Assembly (NCBI RefSeq): GCF_024362695.1
Contig: NC_065408.1
Span: 2,790,001 to 2,854,000 of the forward strand
Source of the DNA: Pectinophora gossypiella
Lineage: Eukaryota; Arthropoda; Insecta; Lepidoptera; Gelechiidae
Direction of reading: 5' to 3'
Length of the DNA stretch: 64,000 nt
Shown here: positions 52,246 to 62,559 of the stretch, piece after piece
How positions within the stretch are numbered: position 1 is the first letter of the stretch
Layout: each line of letters begins with the position of its first letter
Made by a program: the position numbers and the translations under genes
The notes under the pieces: generated by a model
The model's database searches: none
Told to the model about the DNA's origin: nothing
What the model saw: only the letters and a program-made list of their open reading frames with translations

Positions 52246-52726
52246 TGATAAATAATCCTGACTCTAGGGTTGCTGAGGTTGGTAATCCACCTCACAACCC
52301 ACACGATAGAAGAAACAGATAATCTGGAGTCGGGCTACTGAATTTATTTTCGGATATATGAATGGATCATTTTGATGTCACGAACCTAACGGCGAATTAA
52401 ACATAGTGGGGAAACCCACATATATTTCATTTTTTTATTTAAGGAAAACATACAGCTTAAAATAACACATGTATCAGTATAACACACTTAAGGTAGTACA
52501 GAAGCCAATTAAGTTTTCACCAAGAATTAATGCATGCACTTGGGTATACAAAAAGAAGTAAAAATAAAACACATAAAAGTAGGATGATTAAAAGAGAACA
52601 CGAATCTAGACATAATAGTTATAATATTAGTGAGTATAGTATATCTTTGAGTACTTACTCTTCAGTAGTCAGTGTAACTTACTAATAACAAACAAAATAA
52701 AGAAAGAAACAAAACACACAATTATT

Positions 52727-53056
52727 TTAATTCAATTTAAATAGATTTTTTTCTTTCACTGTTTTATGTTTGATGGCGGAAGCAAATTTGAGAAATTTAA
52801 GGTGGAAAATATCAATTTCATTAAACTTGGTATTATATAAATGACAAGCACGTCTAACAAAACGATTTTTAGCAAAATTCGTACGGAAACGTGGCAATGC
52901 GAATGTTGGCCTAATCGATAGACGAAGATTAGCTCGGGGACAGCTTAGCGAGAAATTCTTTAAGAGGTACAAACTAACTATGTTTACGGAGGTTTGTACC
53001 CTAACATGTAATGAGCTAGTTTTCCTTTCAAGTTGGAAAGTCAGATTCGCAGTCAC
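52727..53056 (-). pseudogene. Non-LTR retrotransposon RT C-terminal fragment (Jockey/CR1-like)
   Basis: A 109-codon open frame contains LRLSIRPTFALPRFRTNFAK, NRFVRRACHLYN and IDIFHLKFLKFASA. The block PRFRTNFAKNRFVRRACHLYN matches the pattern PRxRTxxxKNSFxxRAxxLWN near the C-terminus of CR1- and Jockey-type reverse transcriptases. The RT catalytic motifs are absent. The N-terminal 20-25 codons overlap a SINE-E-like segment (TTCCTTTCAAGTTGGAAAGT), so the true fragment is shorter than the ORF. Confidence 0.65.
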
Positions 53057-53501
53057 TTTTGTAAATTTTGGGCGTATTTGAAAGAGTTGAATGAAGCTTA
53101 GGAAATAAGCTTTAGGTAAATTGAAATTTAATTCAGAATGAAATTTTGATTGGCTAATTATGTCACATTAATGTTTCATATTGATGTAAGTATACGTAGA
53201 AACCTACTCATTTATTAACGCGACGCAATTTCCAGAGCTCGTAGGAATACGGTTTGATTTTATACAATACCGTAATTCAGAAATTCGGTGAAAAGAAGCC
53301 TCAGGAATTCCAAACCCACTATTAATTATATTTAATTATTGTTCGATTCGAAATGATGCGAACTCATTTATTGAGATTTACACGAGCGTAATTTGAGATT
53401 CAAGACACAAATAACTCATAAGGAAAACTTAGTACGACGCGATAGTGAATTGTATTTAAAAAGAAATGTATAGTACTTATTTATAGGTATAAATGTACGA
53501 C

Positions 53502-53630
53502 CTCTGTCATGTGAGCCAGTGGTTGAGTCATAGTTCACGATCCGCAGGTCACGCGTTCGAATCCCGATTGGACATCGTCACAGAAATCACTTTGTAATCC
53601 CTAGTTTGGTTATATATTACATTAGGCGCG
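53502..53630 (+). repeat. SINE-B head fragment
   Basis: CGACCTCTGTCATGTGAGCC, AGTGGTTGAGTCATAGTTCA, CGATCCGCAGGTCACGCGTT, CGAATCCCGATTGG, CAGAAATCACTTTGTAATCC, CTAGTTTGGTTA. Truncated after GGTTA. Confidence 0.8.
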
Positions 53631-53637
53631 TTTAGCA

Positions 53638-53800
53638 GTTCAAATTCAAATTACTTTTTTTTTACTTTTAATTACTTTTTTCAGTAGGTAACATAGTTAC
53701 ACTGAATCATTTTTTACATAATGAATGAAAACCAACCAGCTAAAACTATAGCAGCTGCTCAAAGCTGCAATAAAAACCACGGCACAGACGTTTTTTAAAA
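53638..53800 (-). repeat. LINE 3' end with (TTCAAA)n tail
   Basis: CAAATTCAAATTAC, TTTTTTCAGTAGGTAACATA, GTTACACTGAATCATTTTTT, CTAAAACTATAGCAGCTGCT, CACGGCACAGACGTTTTTTA. Homologous to 26903-27085. Confidence 0.7.
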
Positions 53801-54127
53801 AATAACATAAAATATTGTTTTTTTTACAATTTAGTAATTTGGCTGCCTAATTTCAGTTCCCAGTCAGTTACCTAATCCCATGCATTCATATCTTCCAGAT
53901 TATTTGATATCTTTTTTACAAAGTTTCAGTTAATTGCAGTCTTAAAACTGTTCACGGGTTCTGAATATGGTTCGCGGAAGAATGCGAAAGCGTCGCTGAA
54001 GCTTGGCATAACAGCGGTGATACGGAGACCAGGGGGTTTTAGTCAGTGTGAGCCCGATATAACCCTCTCGCTATCTCCGCTGTGGGAGCGTATGCGGTAG
54101 GCATTTCCCTTAGAAAAAAAAAGTGTT

Positions 54128-54262
54128 TTAGGTTAGGTTAGGTATATATTATGTAGTCATTATATGAGCCATGTTAATGGCCTATGGCCAGGGTGGTTCA
54201 ATATGTAACCCTGATACCAGGGTTGATGAGGTCGATCAATATACTCACAACCCACACAAGAG
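54128..54262 (+). repeat. SINE-B tail preceded by (TTAGG)3
   Basis: 54130-54144 is three TTAGG units, the insect telomere motif. SINE-B sequence follows (GTAGTCATTATATGAGCCAT, ATACCAGGGTTGATGAGGTC, CTCACAACCCACACAAGAGA). Confidence 0.7.
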
Positions 54263-54540
54263 AAGACCGAATGGTGTAGTGTAGCTTTTATCCGACTTCA
54301 AAAAGAAGGTTATGGTCATTACTGTAGACGAAAATATCTTCTGCAGAATAACGAACTATCTATTCTATTCTCGACTTGAGATCGCAAATTCGAGATCCCG
54401 CGGGATTGGAGATATCAATAATAAAAAATATATAATATTTATTTCTTTAACAGAGAAGGTACATAATAACATTTGCAGTTGTGACCTCCTAGTAAGTGTG
54501 AAACATCTGTGTCAGAAGGTCACGCTCATAAGCACTTATT

Positions 54541-54690
54541 GGTACAGTCATGAGCAAATAATGTACCCACTTTAGGACTCTGTCGCACTAACATATTTGA
54601 CATTTAGTGAGACTTACAGTTCAATATGTCAAAAAAGTTAATGTGACATGGTACCATAGTGTATACATATTAATGCTCGTGACCGTACCA
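54541..54690. mobile_element. MITE-I copy
   Basis: GTACAGTCATGAGCAAATAA at the left and TTAATGCTCGTGACCGTAC at the right form about 16-bp imperfect inverted repeats. The core GGACTCTGTCGCACTAACAT and GTTAATGTGACATGGTACCA matches the other copies. Confidence 0.85.
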
Positions 54691-54747
54691 AAAGTCTGAA
54701 GTATACCTAAATCGTATTATAAGTAAACAATGAAGAAAATATAAAAA

Positions 54748-54800
54748 CAAACATGTGTGTGTGTGTATGTGTGTATTTGTGTAAGTGTATGTATGTTTCC
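54748..54800. repeat. (GT)n microsatellite
   Basis: TGTGTGTGTGTATGTGTGTA and following GTATGTATG, interrupted. Confidence 0.85.
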
Positions 54801-54812
54801 CTTAAAGTAGTA

Positions 54813-54936
54813 ACACATTTGTACAATGTTATGTAGTAACATAACACTGTTATTAACTACACACTATGTTGTGCACTATGTTGTTGTGTTAACATAACAT
54901 AGTGTTATGTTACTACATAACATTGTACAAATGTGT
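54813..54936. mobile_element. Inverted-repeat element with perfect 36-bp arms
   Basis: 54813-54848 (ACACATTTGTACAATGTTAT...) is the exact reverse complement of 54901-54936. The arms contain internal GTTATGTAGTAACATAAC symmetry. A weaker relative with AAGTGACATAACTG and CAGTTATGTTAC lies at 9255-9350. Non-coding. Confidence 0.75.
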
Positions 54937-55055
54937 ATACCAAACACCACTCAACACTACATTTGTCAGTCAACTGAGACCCTTTGCTGCTGGCACACAA
55001 TAGCCGTAAATGAGTTCGTCTGTTTCAACATTTCCATATTCGGTTCCAATTTTCC

Positions 55056-55271
55056 ATTCACCAGGTATGCTTAGTACACCGTTCGGTTGAAACCCTATAT
55101 TGAACAGCCTTTGTGATCTGAACCCCGCATGTGTCTCGTTGTTCGAGCACTTGCAGTCGTTGTATTCACCAGGTATGCTTAGTACACCGTTCGGTTGAAA
55201 CCCTATATTGAACAGCCTTTGTGATCTGAACCCCGCATGTGTCTCGTTGTTCGAGCACTTGCAGTCGTTGT
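55056..55271 (+). repeat. Exact 108-bp tandem duplication
   Basis: 55056-55163 and 55164-55271 appear identical (ATTCACCAGGTATGCTTAGT ... CACTTGCAGTCGTTGT). The duplicated segment is not otherwise repeated in the window. Confidence 0.9.
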
Positions 55272-55362
55272 ATTTAAGCTTAGTTCATTGGGAACGTGAC
55301 TTTTGGGACTGTTCAATTGGTCTATAATCTGTCGAGACACCAGACACTGCAATATGCAAGGT

Positions 55363-55794
55363 GGTGTTAGTGACATTATTATGAACTTTGAGGGATAATT
55401 CAAACCATGATTTCAGAGATAATATCAAGTAGAATTTTCCGTCACAGAAGGATGGAACTAAAAAAAAAAAATAAAAAAAAAACACTACATAATATACATA
55501 AACTCACGCCTATTTCAATCAATCAATCAATCAATAATACAACAACATATTTGACATATATATATATATATATATATCCTTATGTCCTTTGTATATATGT
55601 TGTTATGCAATAAAATAAAGTATTATTGATTGATTGATTGATTGAAATAGGCGTGAGTTTATGTATATTATGTAGTGTTTTTTTTTTATTTTTTTTTTTT
55701 AGTTCCATCCTTCTGTGACGGAAAATTCTACTTGATATTATCTCTGAAATCATGGTTTGAATTATCCCTCAAAGTTCATAATAATGTCACTAAC

Positions 55795-55797
<3 letters not shown>
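55363..55797. mobile_element. 435-bp palindrome with exact 177-bp arms, MITE-J-derived
   Basis: 55363-55539 is the exact reverse complement of 55621-55797, including the A12-T-A10 tract and the (AATC)n run. Outer arms are MITE-J ends (GGTGTTAGTGACATTATTAT, TCAAGTAGAATTTTCCGTCA). The inner arms carry ACATAAACTCACGCCTATTT, the usual 3' border of LINE-G. The 82-nt centre has a (TA)n run and CAACAACATAT/ATATGTTGTTATG. Overlapping short ORFs on both strands are identical because of the symmetry. Confidence 0.9.

Positions 55798-55834
<37 letters not shown>
55798..55834. repeat. (TA)n microsatellite
   Basis: A pure TA run of about 30 bases directly after the palindrome. Similar shorter runs are at 55556-55577 and 797-812. 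Confidence 0.9.
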
Positions 55835-55838
<4 letters not shown>

Positions 55839-55883
55839 TAAACATACATACAAATAGCCTATACAATACCAATACCAATAATG

Positions 55884-56300
55884 CTATTTCCCACCGGGGT
55901 AAGCATAGAATTCCATTTGCTTCTTCTATTGCTTCTTCCACATTGCTTCATCGATCGCTTCGTACACGCACGCCGGTTTAGAGTAGATCGTACTAAAACC
56001 TTTTCTAAGGACATCTCCAATTTGGTCAATGTAAGTTCTTCTAGCTCTTCGTCTGCCAGCTCTATCATCAACTTTCACTTTATACATACCGCTTTCGCAA
56101 TTCTATTGTCTTTCATCCGCTCTACGTGTCCAAACCAACCTCACATTTTCTCAAACTAGTCACTATATCGTCTTTTACACCACATCTCTGTCTTATCACA
56201 CTCGTTTCTCACTCTATCACTCAACTTAACACCGCAGATGCTACGGAAAGACCTCATTTCTACGGCATTAATACTTCTTCTGCCATACCCAACATTCACC
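55884..56300 (-). pseudogene. LINE-G RT C-terminal region, longest copy
   Basis: The minus strand reads NAVEMRSFRSICGVKLSDRV, RNECDKTEMWCKRRYSD, stop, FEKM, stop, GWFGHVERMKDNRIAKAV, then frame-shifted GDVLRKG and RRAC. The blocks AVEMR-RSICGV-L-DRVRNE and WFGHVERM are characteristic of RTE-like lepidopteran elements. It carries at least two stops and several indels. It extends about 180 bp further upstream than 28863-29117. Confidence 0.75.
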
Positions 56301-56766
56301 CACCATTCATTTCATTAATTCATTTTTCTTCTACTCTGATATATCATCAAAATAAGTAGTCATTCATATGATAATATATCTACTTAAACTCTAATCCGTC
56401 TACACACTTAAGCTAGTCAGAAAATCTTTTAAACACAGAAAACCAAGAAACGGCCAGAAAGCAGTTAGTAGGAACGTTGAGTTTCTCTGTTAAAATATGC
56501 AAAAAGAGTCTTAAAGACACAGCTTTTAAGCCATTATGCGAATGCACACCGCCTGTGCAACGTAAATAAAACGGGTAATGCAACTTGTATTCATTATTCA
56601 AAGTGCATTGAGAGAGATAGGGCTGTTGTCGCAATGAAAAATGAGAAACAGAATTTTTAAAAGTGCACTTTATGTCGCCCGTTTTATTGGTACCAGTTGC
56701 TTGATCACAAGTTTTTCTATTTTAAGTAGCATAAGTCACCGGACCATTTTTAATCATAATCATACC

Positions 56767-57084
56767 TGTGTGGGTTGTGAGGTGGATTACTAACCCCATC
56801 AACCCTGGTGTCAGGGTTACTATTGAGCCGCCAAAGGCCCCTGACGTGGCTCATGTAACGACTACTAATTTACATCAGTAAGTAGTAACCGGGACCATCG
56901 GTTTAAAGTGCCTTCCGTAGCACGGATCATCTTCCTTTCAGACAATCAGGTGATCAGTCTGTAATGTCTTATAACCAAACTAGAGATCACAAAGTGATTT
57001 TCGTGATGTGTCCCCACCGGGTTTTGAACCCGAGACCTCCGGATCGTGAGCCCAACGCTCAAACCACTGGACTACGGAAGCCGT
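56767..57084 (-). mobile_element. SINE-B, full-length copy
   Basis: Reversed tail GTGTGGGTTGTGAGGTGGAT, GTGTCAGGGTTACTATTGAG, AAGGCCCCTGACGTGGCTCA, central CGGTTTAAAGTGCCTTCCGT, head GTGTCCCCACCGGGTTTTGA, ACCTCCGGATCGTGAGCCCA, ACCACTGGACTACGGAAGCC. Confidence 0.9.
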
Positions 57085-57089
57085 TGGTA

Positions 57090-57900
57090 AGTGATGATGT
57101 CTTAAGAGCTATGCGGGCACGCTAATCTAGCAAATATGCCCTTCATTCTAAGCTTTTGGTTGCTTTCGAGACATAAACAGTCTAAATGTTTCACGACTCG
57201 ACAAAGCGTACCTCTTTATTTACTATATGGACATTATTATGAAGCGTCAGTCTATAAAATAGCTTCATTTATACAGAAAGAGTGATATAATAAGCTGTGT
57301 AAATACAAAATTCAACAAAACGCTTTGTCAAGGGATATGTCCGGTAAAACAATGTATGACGGGATGTCCGGTACGTGAAAAAATAATTTGCTTTTTGTCT
57401 AGTTCAAATAAAAATGTTGGAAAGAAAGTTTTGGCAAAATTCTATACCGAAATAGAAAAATGGTAGGGTGAAAAAAACTTCTATTGTGTTGCTTCTATTG
57501 CAAGTTTAATTGATTTATAAAAAGAATGACTTCAAAATCAAATGTTTAGGTACAAGGTTAGATTCTATATCCTGAAGTCAGCGCAAATAGAAAGACGGTG
57601 GAATTGAACTTTCCACCCGTTAGATACATACATACATGCATATAAGTGTGAAATTTGGCACACCTGTTAAAACTTCACATAGACTAACTAATGCGAATAT
57701 TATGCAATACCAACAATATTACATACATGCGGATCAAATAGCTAACCTCCTTTTTTGATGTCGGTAAAAAGGTGCAACCCTAACAGCACCAGAGGCGACG
57801 CAAAAAACAAATTAAGTGTCTTAGTTCACGGTAAACGTGGGAATCGTGCAGCTAAGGGTTATTATGTTACTCCATGAAAATATTTCGCCAGCACGCTTCC
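57090..57900. other. Unassigned stretch
   Basis: No SINE or MITE recognised. 57450-57800 contains ATACATACATGCATATAAG and a CCTCCTTTTTTGATGTCGGT element end. No coding candidate. Confidence 0.3.
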
Positions 57901-57904
57901 CTGA

Positions 57905-57985
57905 ATATTTTTTAATTAAGCCGCATTCTTAAGGACTCCGCATACACTAAATTGTTAAAATACAAAAATATTTTACCGAAGAAAA
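57905..57985 (+). repeat. Direct repeat R, copy 1
   Basis: TTAAGGACTCCGCATACACT, AATACAAAAATATTTTACCG, AAGAAAAATTAAGGTGCGCG. Matched at 58467-58545. Confidence 0.6.
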
Positions 57986-58466
57986 ATTAAGGTGCGCGGC
58001 CGTTTGATGGCGAGTAGCGTATAGGATGGTCCGTCTAAATAAAAATACGTTTTTCTCCAAAGGAACGAACTGATAGAATTGTCAGAATTTTTATTTTTCT
58101 AAATGAATGACATTTTGGATAGAGTAAAAAGTTTGCGCTATCAAAAAGACTGTAAGTAAATAAATATATAAAATTCCTGGAGGCGCCGCCACAAGCGGAG
58201 AGCAAGCTATTCTCGATGTCCATAACTATTGTTAACCTACTGTTATTACCTAGATGGCGTACGTATAGCGCATTCAGTGTAAAATAATATTTTATTTTGT
58301 TTGTAGGTTCTTTAGATCTTCAAGTAGTGGCAAAAATGTGTAGAGCTCATTTGGAAAGACAAAAATAATAATTTCAGTCACCGAATGGTGTGGCTACACT
58401 TACGACATCTATTGACGCCGAAACGTATATAGTGAGGGATTATTTCCGCTTGCCGCTTACATTGAG

Positions 58467-58545
58467 ACCGGCAGCTTAAGGACTTGTACATACACCAAAC
58501 AATAAAAAATACAAAAATATTTTCTAAAGGAAAAATTAAGTGACT
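58467..58545 (+). repeat. Direct repeat R, copy 2
   Basis: CTTAAGGACTTGTACATACA, AATACAAAAATATTTTCTAA, AGGAAAAATTAAGTGAC. The 480 bp between the copies includes TATTGACGCCGAAACG and CTAGATGGCGTACG, with no recognised gene. Confidence 0.6.
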
Positions 58546-58549
58546 TTTT

Positions 58550-59150
58550 AAGAATATTACTACATAGTTGGTATATACGGCTTAAGTTTAATAAAGTGGA
58601 TATTTCACGGAGACACGACGAAGTGACGTTGATGTATGTTTATGAAAAGTACTTGTGACAATTTGACTGGATTTTATGGGTATTTGTGAAGTAGATTCTC
58701 TCGTTGTAGTTTGTTTGTTATTATTTTTTTCTCTATTTTTTTGATCTGAAGATTAAAAAAAAACAAACATAAAATGTGCAAAATTTAATAAAAATAAAAC
58801 TAGCGTGGACATGATATTATTTACTTATTAACTCATATTGTAATAAGTACATGTATTTCTTTTATCTATTTAATGTGAAGATTTTATTACTTATTTTAAA
58901 AAAAAAAAAACAAACAAAATGAGCAAAAATAAAAATAAAACTTTTAAAAGTAAAATTATATCAGAATTTTGATTATAATCATAATCGTCTTAACCTGTAT
59001 ATATTGCTTTTACTTTTTTTTTAAAGCAAAGGTATCTGTCTTACTTCTCAGACTTTGCGACTCATAAGTGTTACTAAAAGAGTCTGAGACTGTATAATAA
59101 TATCGCTCACACTATTGACTATGAATATTATAAATAATGTTTAATACATA
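58550..59150. other. AT-rich unassigned stretch
   Basis: Long A and T runs (58753, 58900 and 59010 areas) and no family match. Confidence 0.3.
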
Positions 59151-59151
59151 A

Positions 59152-59400
59152 TAGAATAGAATAGAATAGAAATAGTTTATTAAGAAAGGACGCCACACAC
59201 AAAAAGAAAGACAACAATATCATATCTTATTTCCACTAAAACAATTACAAAAAAGCAAGAAGGATGTTAGTCGAAATGATCATAAGGTGGTGGTGGACGT
59301 CCTGAGATAAAAGGGCCTCACTCAGCACAAGTCGCGGCGCGAACCACGACGCTGATATTATGTGGACCATAATCTACAACGAAAAATAAAATTCCTTCAT
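59152..59400 (-). repeat. LINE 3' end with (TAGAA)n tail
   Basis: AATAGAATAGAATAGAAATA then GTTTATTAAGAAAGGACGCC, ACACACAAAAAGAAAGACAA, and GATAAAAGGGCCTCACTCAG. Similar in layout to the tail of the (+) element near 2100-2270, which carries the complementary GTGTGTGGCGTCC. Confidence 0.6.
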
Positions 59401-59404
59401 CATC

Positions 59405-59550
59405 AACACTATTTTAAGAGCCACGCTCTTGTCAGTGTAGCATTCACCATGCTACTTGTTTAGGGAAAAACAGAACAGTGGTTTCCCTCTTGCCTTCCGC
59501 CGCTATGCTCTGTCTGACGCGAGGGGGATGGCGCCCAGAGCAGTCTAAAT
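59405..59550 (-). repeat. LINE-L 3' segment
   Basis: AGAGCCACGCTCTTGTCAGT, GTAGCATTCACCATGCTACT, GGGAAAAACAGAACAGTGGT, TTCCCTCTTGCCTTCCGCC, GCGCCCAGAGCAGTCTA. The reverse complement of the 36330-36485 arrangement. Confidence 0.75.
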
Positions 59551-60167
59551 AAAATAAATAAAAAATACCTAAATAAAAATATAATAAATAAGTAATAATA
59601 GTAAACTCCTTATGAGGCTGTACAAATGCAATACAATACAAAAACGCTTTATTTGACATATACCTATAAATACAACAGTAAAAAAAACAATATTTCTGCA
59701 GAATTTTTAATTGGGTGAAGTATCTGTAGAATGATAATCTTATATTACCAACATAACAAACATCACAGCATCTCGCTTATATGTCCAAGGGGGTAGGTAG
59801 TGGTCTCTTGCAGACCCTCTCTCCCTGATCCCTGATCTCATAAGAGGTATCTTATAAGTATCTATTAGGTACCGTTGCTTCTTTTTCTTTTCCTTTATGG
59901 CAACCAATTATTTTTATATTTTTCAAGATGTCGCATAAAAAATCTGTAATCCGCTTGCAACAAGACAGGTTTTAATACATTTTTATTCGTCGCAATGCAA
60001 ACATTCGGGTTATATTGCCGTTTTATATGAAAAACACGCTAAATAAACGTCCGGACCGTTAGGTTATTACTTCCGTTTTAGCGCGTCGGCGCGCGCGATG
60101 AATACGTCTAAAAAAAAGTGGCCAGTAGCGAGTCGGGCTTGCATAGTAAGAGTTCTATAATAATCTT

Positions 60168-60460
60168 CTTCTTATCGTGTGGATTGTGAGGTGTAATACT
60201 AACCTCATCAACCCTGGTGCCAGGGTCAGGATTGAGCCGCCAAAGGCGTCTGACATGGCTCATGTAACAATTACTCACTTACATGCGTAAATAGTAACCG
60301 GGACCAACGGTTTAACGTGCCTTCCGAAGCACAGATCATGTTACTTTTGGACAATCGTTTTTCGGACAATTGTGATATGTTTACCCACATTTCACATTTG
60401 AACCCGGGGCCTCCGGATCGTGAGTCGAACGCTCAAACCACTGGACCACGGAGGTCGTTT
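60168..60460 (-). mobile_element. SINE-B, full-length copy
   Basis: CTTATCGTGTGGATTGTGAG, CCTCATCAACCCTGGTGCCA, GAGCCGCCAAAGGCGTCTGA, GGGACCAACGGTTTAACGTG, CCTTCCGAAGCACAGATCAT, TTTGAACCCGGGGCCTCCGG, ACCACTGGACCACGGAGG. Confidence 0.9.
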
Positions 60461-60539
60461 TTAATAATGACGAGATGATGATTATGATGTCGCCAAAATA
60501 ATAATTAATTTATTTATTGACACAGACATTACTAAACAC

Positions 60540-60640
60540 ACATCTCCCTAGCGTTATCCCGTTTTTCACAGGGTCCGTTTACCTAATCTGAAAATTTGAC
60601 AGGTCCGGTTTTTTACACAAGCAACTGCCTGCTTGACCTC
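60540..60640 (-). repeat. SINE-E tail fragment
   Basis: ATCTCCCTAGCGTTATCCCG, CAGGGTCCGTTTACCTAATC, TTTGACAGGTCCGGTTTTTT, ACACAAGCAACTGCCTGC. Confidence 0.8.
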
Positions 60641-60721
60641 TAATACCTACACTAGATTAAAGTATGTTGAACGAAGTTTAAGAGGAATAAGTGACAAAAT
60701 GTCATGACAGTAATGACGATA

Positions 60722-60840
60722 TAGATCGAGAAATTCGCATGGACAGGATGAGGACCCGGTGGTGTAATGGTTAACACGCTCGTCTCGTTTCGACAAGAGC
60801 TGCGGCTCCGAGATCAAATCCCGTCCGCTAAACAAAACAT
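60722..60840 (+). repeat. tRNA-like repeat F with 5' extension
   Basis: TAGATCGAGAAATTCGCATG, GACAGGATGAGGACCCGGTG, GTGTAATGGTTAACACGCTC, then GAGATCAAATCCCGTCCGC as a decayed B box. It shares the upstream segment with 36655-36692. Confidence 0.65.
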
Positions 60841-61299
60841 TTTTTTCCGAACATTATTAGTTTTTGTGACCTAAAAAGAACAGGAGATCAAACCCTTTAG
60901 CAAGTTAGATTACCTACAAGGATTTCGTTTTCCTTTCAAGGCGCGGAATTCTGAAACGCGAAAATAGGAGAAAAAGGCGAAAAAATCCGCATGTATTGTT
61001 TTAATACGGCTCATATATTCTTTTAACTATTGTATTGCGGGTTGGCAATTGTTTTTGGAATTGTGCGCTGCAGGATTGTGCCAAAATTGTAAATATCTAC
61101 CCACTGTGCGGATGAAAAATGACGTCATATTTATTGGAGAATTCCAGTGTAACGGCATTTCTGCAAGAAGTCATAAACGCTAGATTATAGCTTCCTTGTG
61201 TAGTTTTTCTATTGGATTATTTGTATAATTTTTAAGTCACATTTTATAGTACTTAGGGTGAAATCTTCTATGTTGGATTGGGGGATAATACATACTTAC

Positions 61300-61345
61300 A
61301 TAAAAAACTCACGCCTATTTCCCACCGGGGTAAGCAGAGACAATT
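61300..61345 (-). repeat. LINE-G 3' scrap
   Basis: AAAACTCACGCCTATTTCCC then ACCGGGGTAAGCAGAGACAA: stop codon side and last codons (YPGGK region) only. Confidence 0.75.
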
Positions 61346-61599
61346 GGGAGCAAATAATTCAAAAACACCTCTAGAATGCATCTATCTGCATATTAACTGC
61401 CACCATAATGCTTCATCATAATTATCTGGGGGCACGGTAGCGACTCGCCAAGACGAGGAAAGCAAATTGCAAAGGCTCTACCTACTTTTCTCGAAACGTT
61501 TCGGATCCATTGCAGAAATACGGTTAAAAACTGATCGTGAATAGACTTTAAGCTTGCTTTCTTGCTGGATATTTTGTAAGCCTGATCAGAAGTATTCTA

Positions 61600-61740
61600 A
61601 ACTGAGCATGCATGAAGACTTTGATGAGAGTAGAAGAAGCAAAAATGGTGTGTCAGGATCGTAGTAAGTGGAATTCCGTGGTCCCTGCCTACCCTAACGG
61701 GAAACAGGCTTTATCTTATGTATGTATGTATGTATATATG
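61600..61740 (+). pseudogene. LINE-G C-terminus remnant
   Basis: TGAGAGTAGAAGAAGCAAAA, GTGTGTCAGGATCGTAGTAA, GTGGAATTCCGTGGTCCCTG, CCTACCCTAACGGGAAACAG: equivalent to VEEA-V-QDRSKWNSVVPAYPNGK. A TATGTATGTATGTATAT tail follows. Confidence 0.75.
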
Positions 61741-61964
61741 CAAATAGACTTCTGATTACTTGTCTCGCCACATTAAGGAGATTAAACATTTTAAAGAAAT
61801 ACGAGTCAGATTATAAAATTCGATTCTCATTAATCTTGTAGTCTCAGTCGACGGAAGCTTCCGAATCCGACACATCTGATCTGATGGTCGAAAGGCAACA
61901 CACTTGTAATGTTTTATTAGAAAAAAAGAAACTCAAATTGACTTAACCGGGATCGAATTGGCCA

Positions 61965-62030
61965 CTGGGTAATTTTTGACGGGATTTATTGTAGATTTGC
62001 CGCAAATCGCATTCACTACTAGGCCAGAAC
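61965..62030 (-). repeat. Repeat A end fragment
   Basis: TTTTTGACGGGATTTATTGT, AGATTTGCCGCAAATCGCAT, TCACTACTAGGCCAGAAC. Diverged. Confidence 0.75.
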
Positions 62031-62107
62031 ACACTACAGAGGTCGTTTCACACTTGTAGGTGCTGTCATGTGTCAGAACAGATATACCTACAAATGTAAC
62101 TACAGAT

Positions 62108-62548
62108 AGTTGGGTCGTTCTTCTTTTTTATCGACAATGATCTGTACTTAGTTCTGATAGCTTGTATGTTTTCGAATTTTATTTAATCTTTCCATTGTCC
62201 AAAAATCTAGGTAATCTTATTATACTCAAAATACTAGCAAAATACTAATCGGTAACTTGATTAGTGATTAACTTAGCTTGATTGTTTTTCACAAAATTCT
62301 GTGACAGAGTGGTAAATCAAAATGCTGTCTCCGATGAAAAGGGCCACTCTGTCACAATTTTTTTTTGAATGCCCCTGCAACGAAAAGTATGTTAACAAGA
62401 TAAAGAGAAACTCTAAATAGTCCTCTATAGACACATTTTTATATGATGTTTTAAAGTACTTATTGTCGTTATAATTTTAAAGGTGTTAAATCCTATATAT
62501 CGAGAAAATGTATTTTTATTGTCGATAAAAAAGAAGAATTACCCAGTT
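62108..62548. mobile_element. DNA element with 31-bp terminal inverted repeats and internal hairpin
   Basis: 62108-62138 and 62518-62548 match in 27 of 31 positions as inverted repeats, the inner 21 (TTCTTCTTTTTTATCGACAA + T) perfectly. Inside, TGTGACAGAGTGG (62300-62312) pairs exactly with 62344-62356. No transposase ORF. No family assigned. Confidence 0.65.
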
Positions 62549-62559
62549 ACACTTTGTTT

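Noticed and set aside
55285..55857. Paired ORFs of identical sequence on opposite strands
   Set aside because: A direct result of the exact palindrome at 55363-55797.
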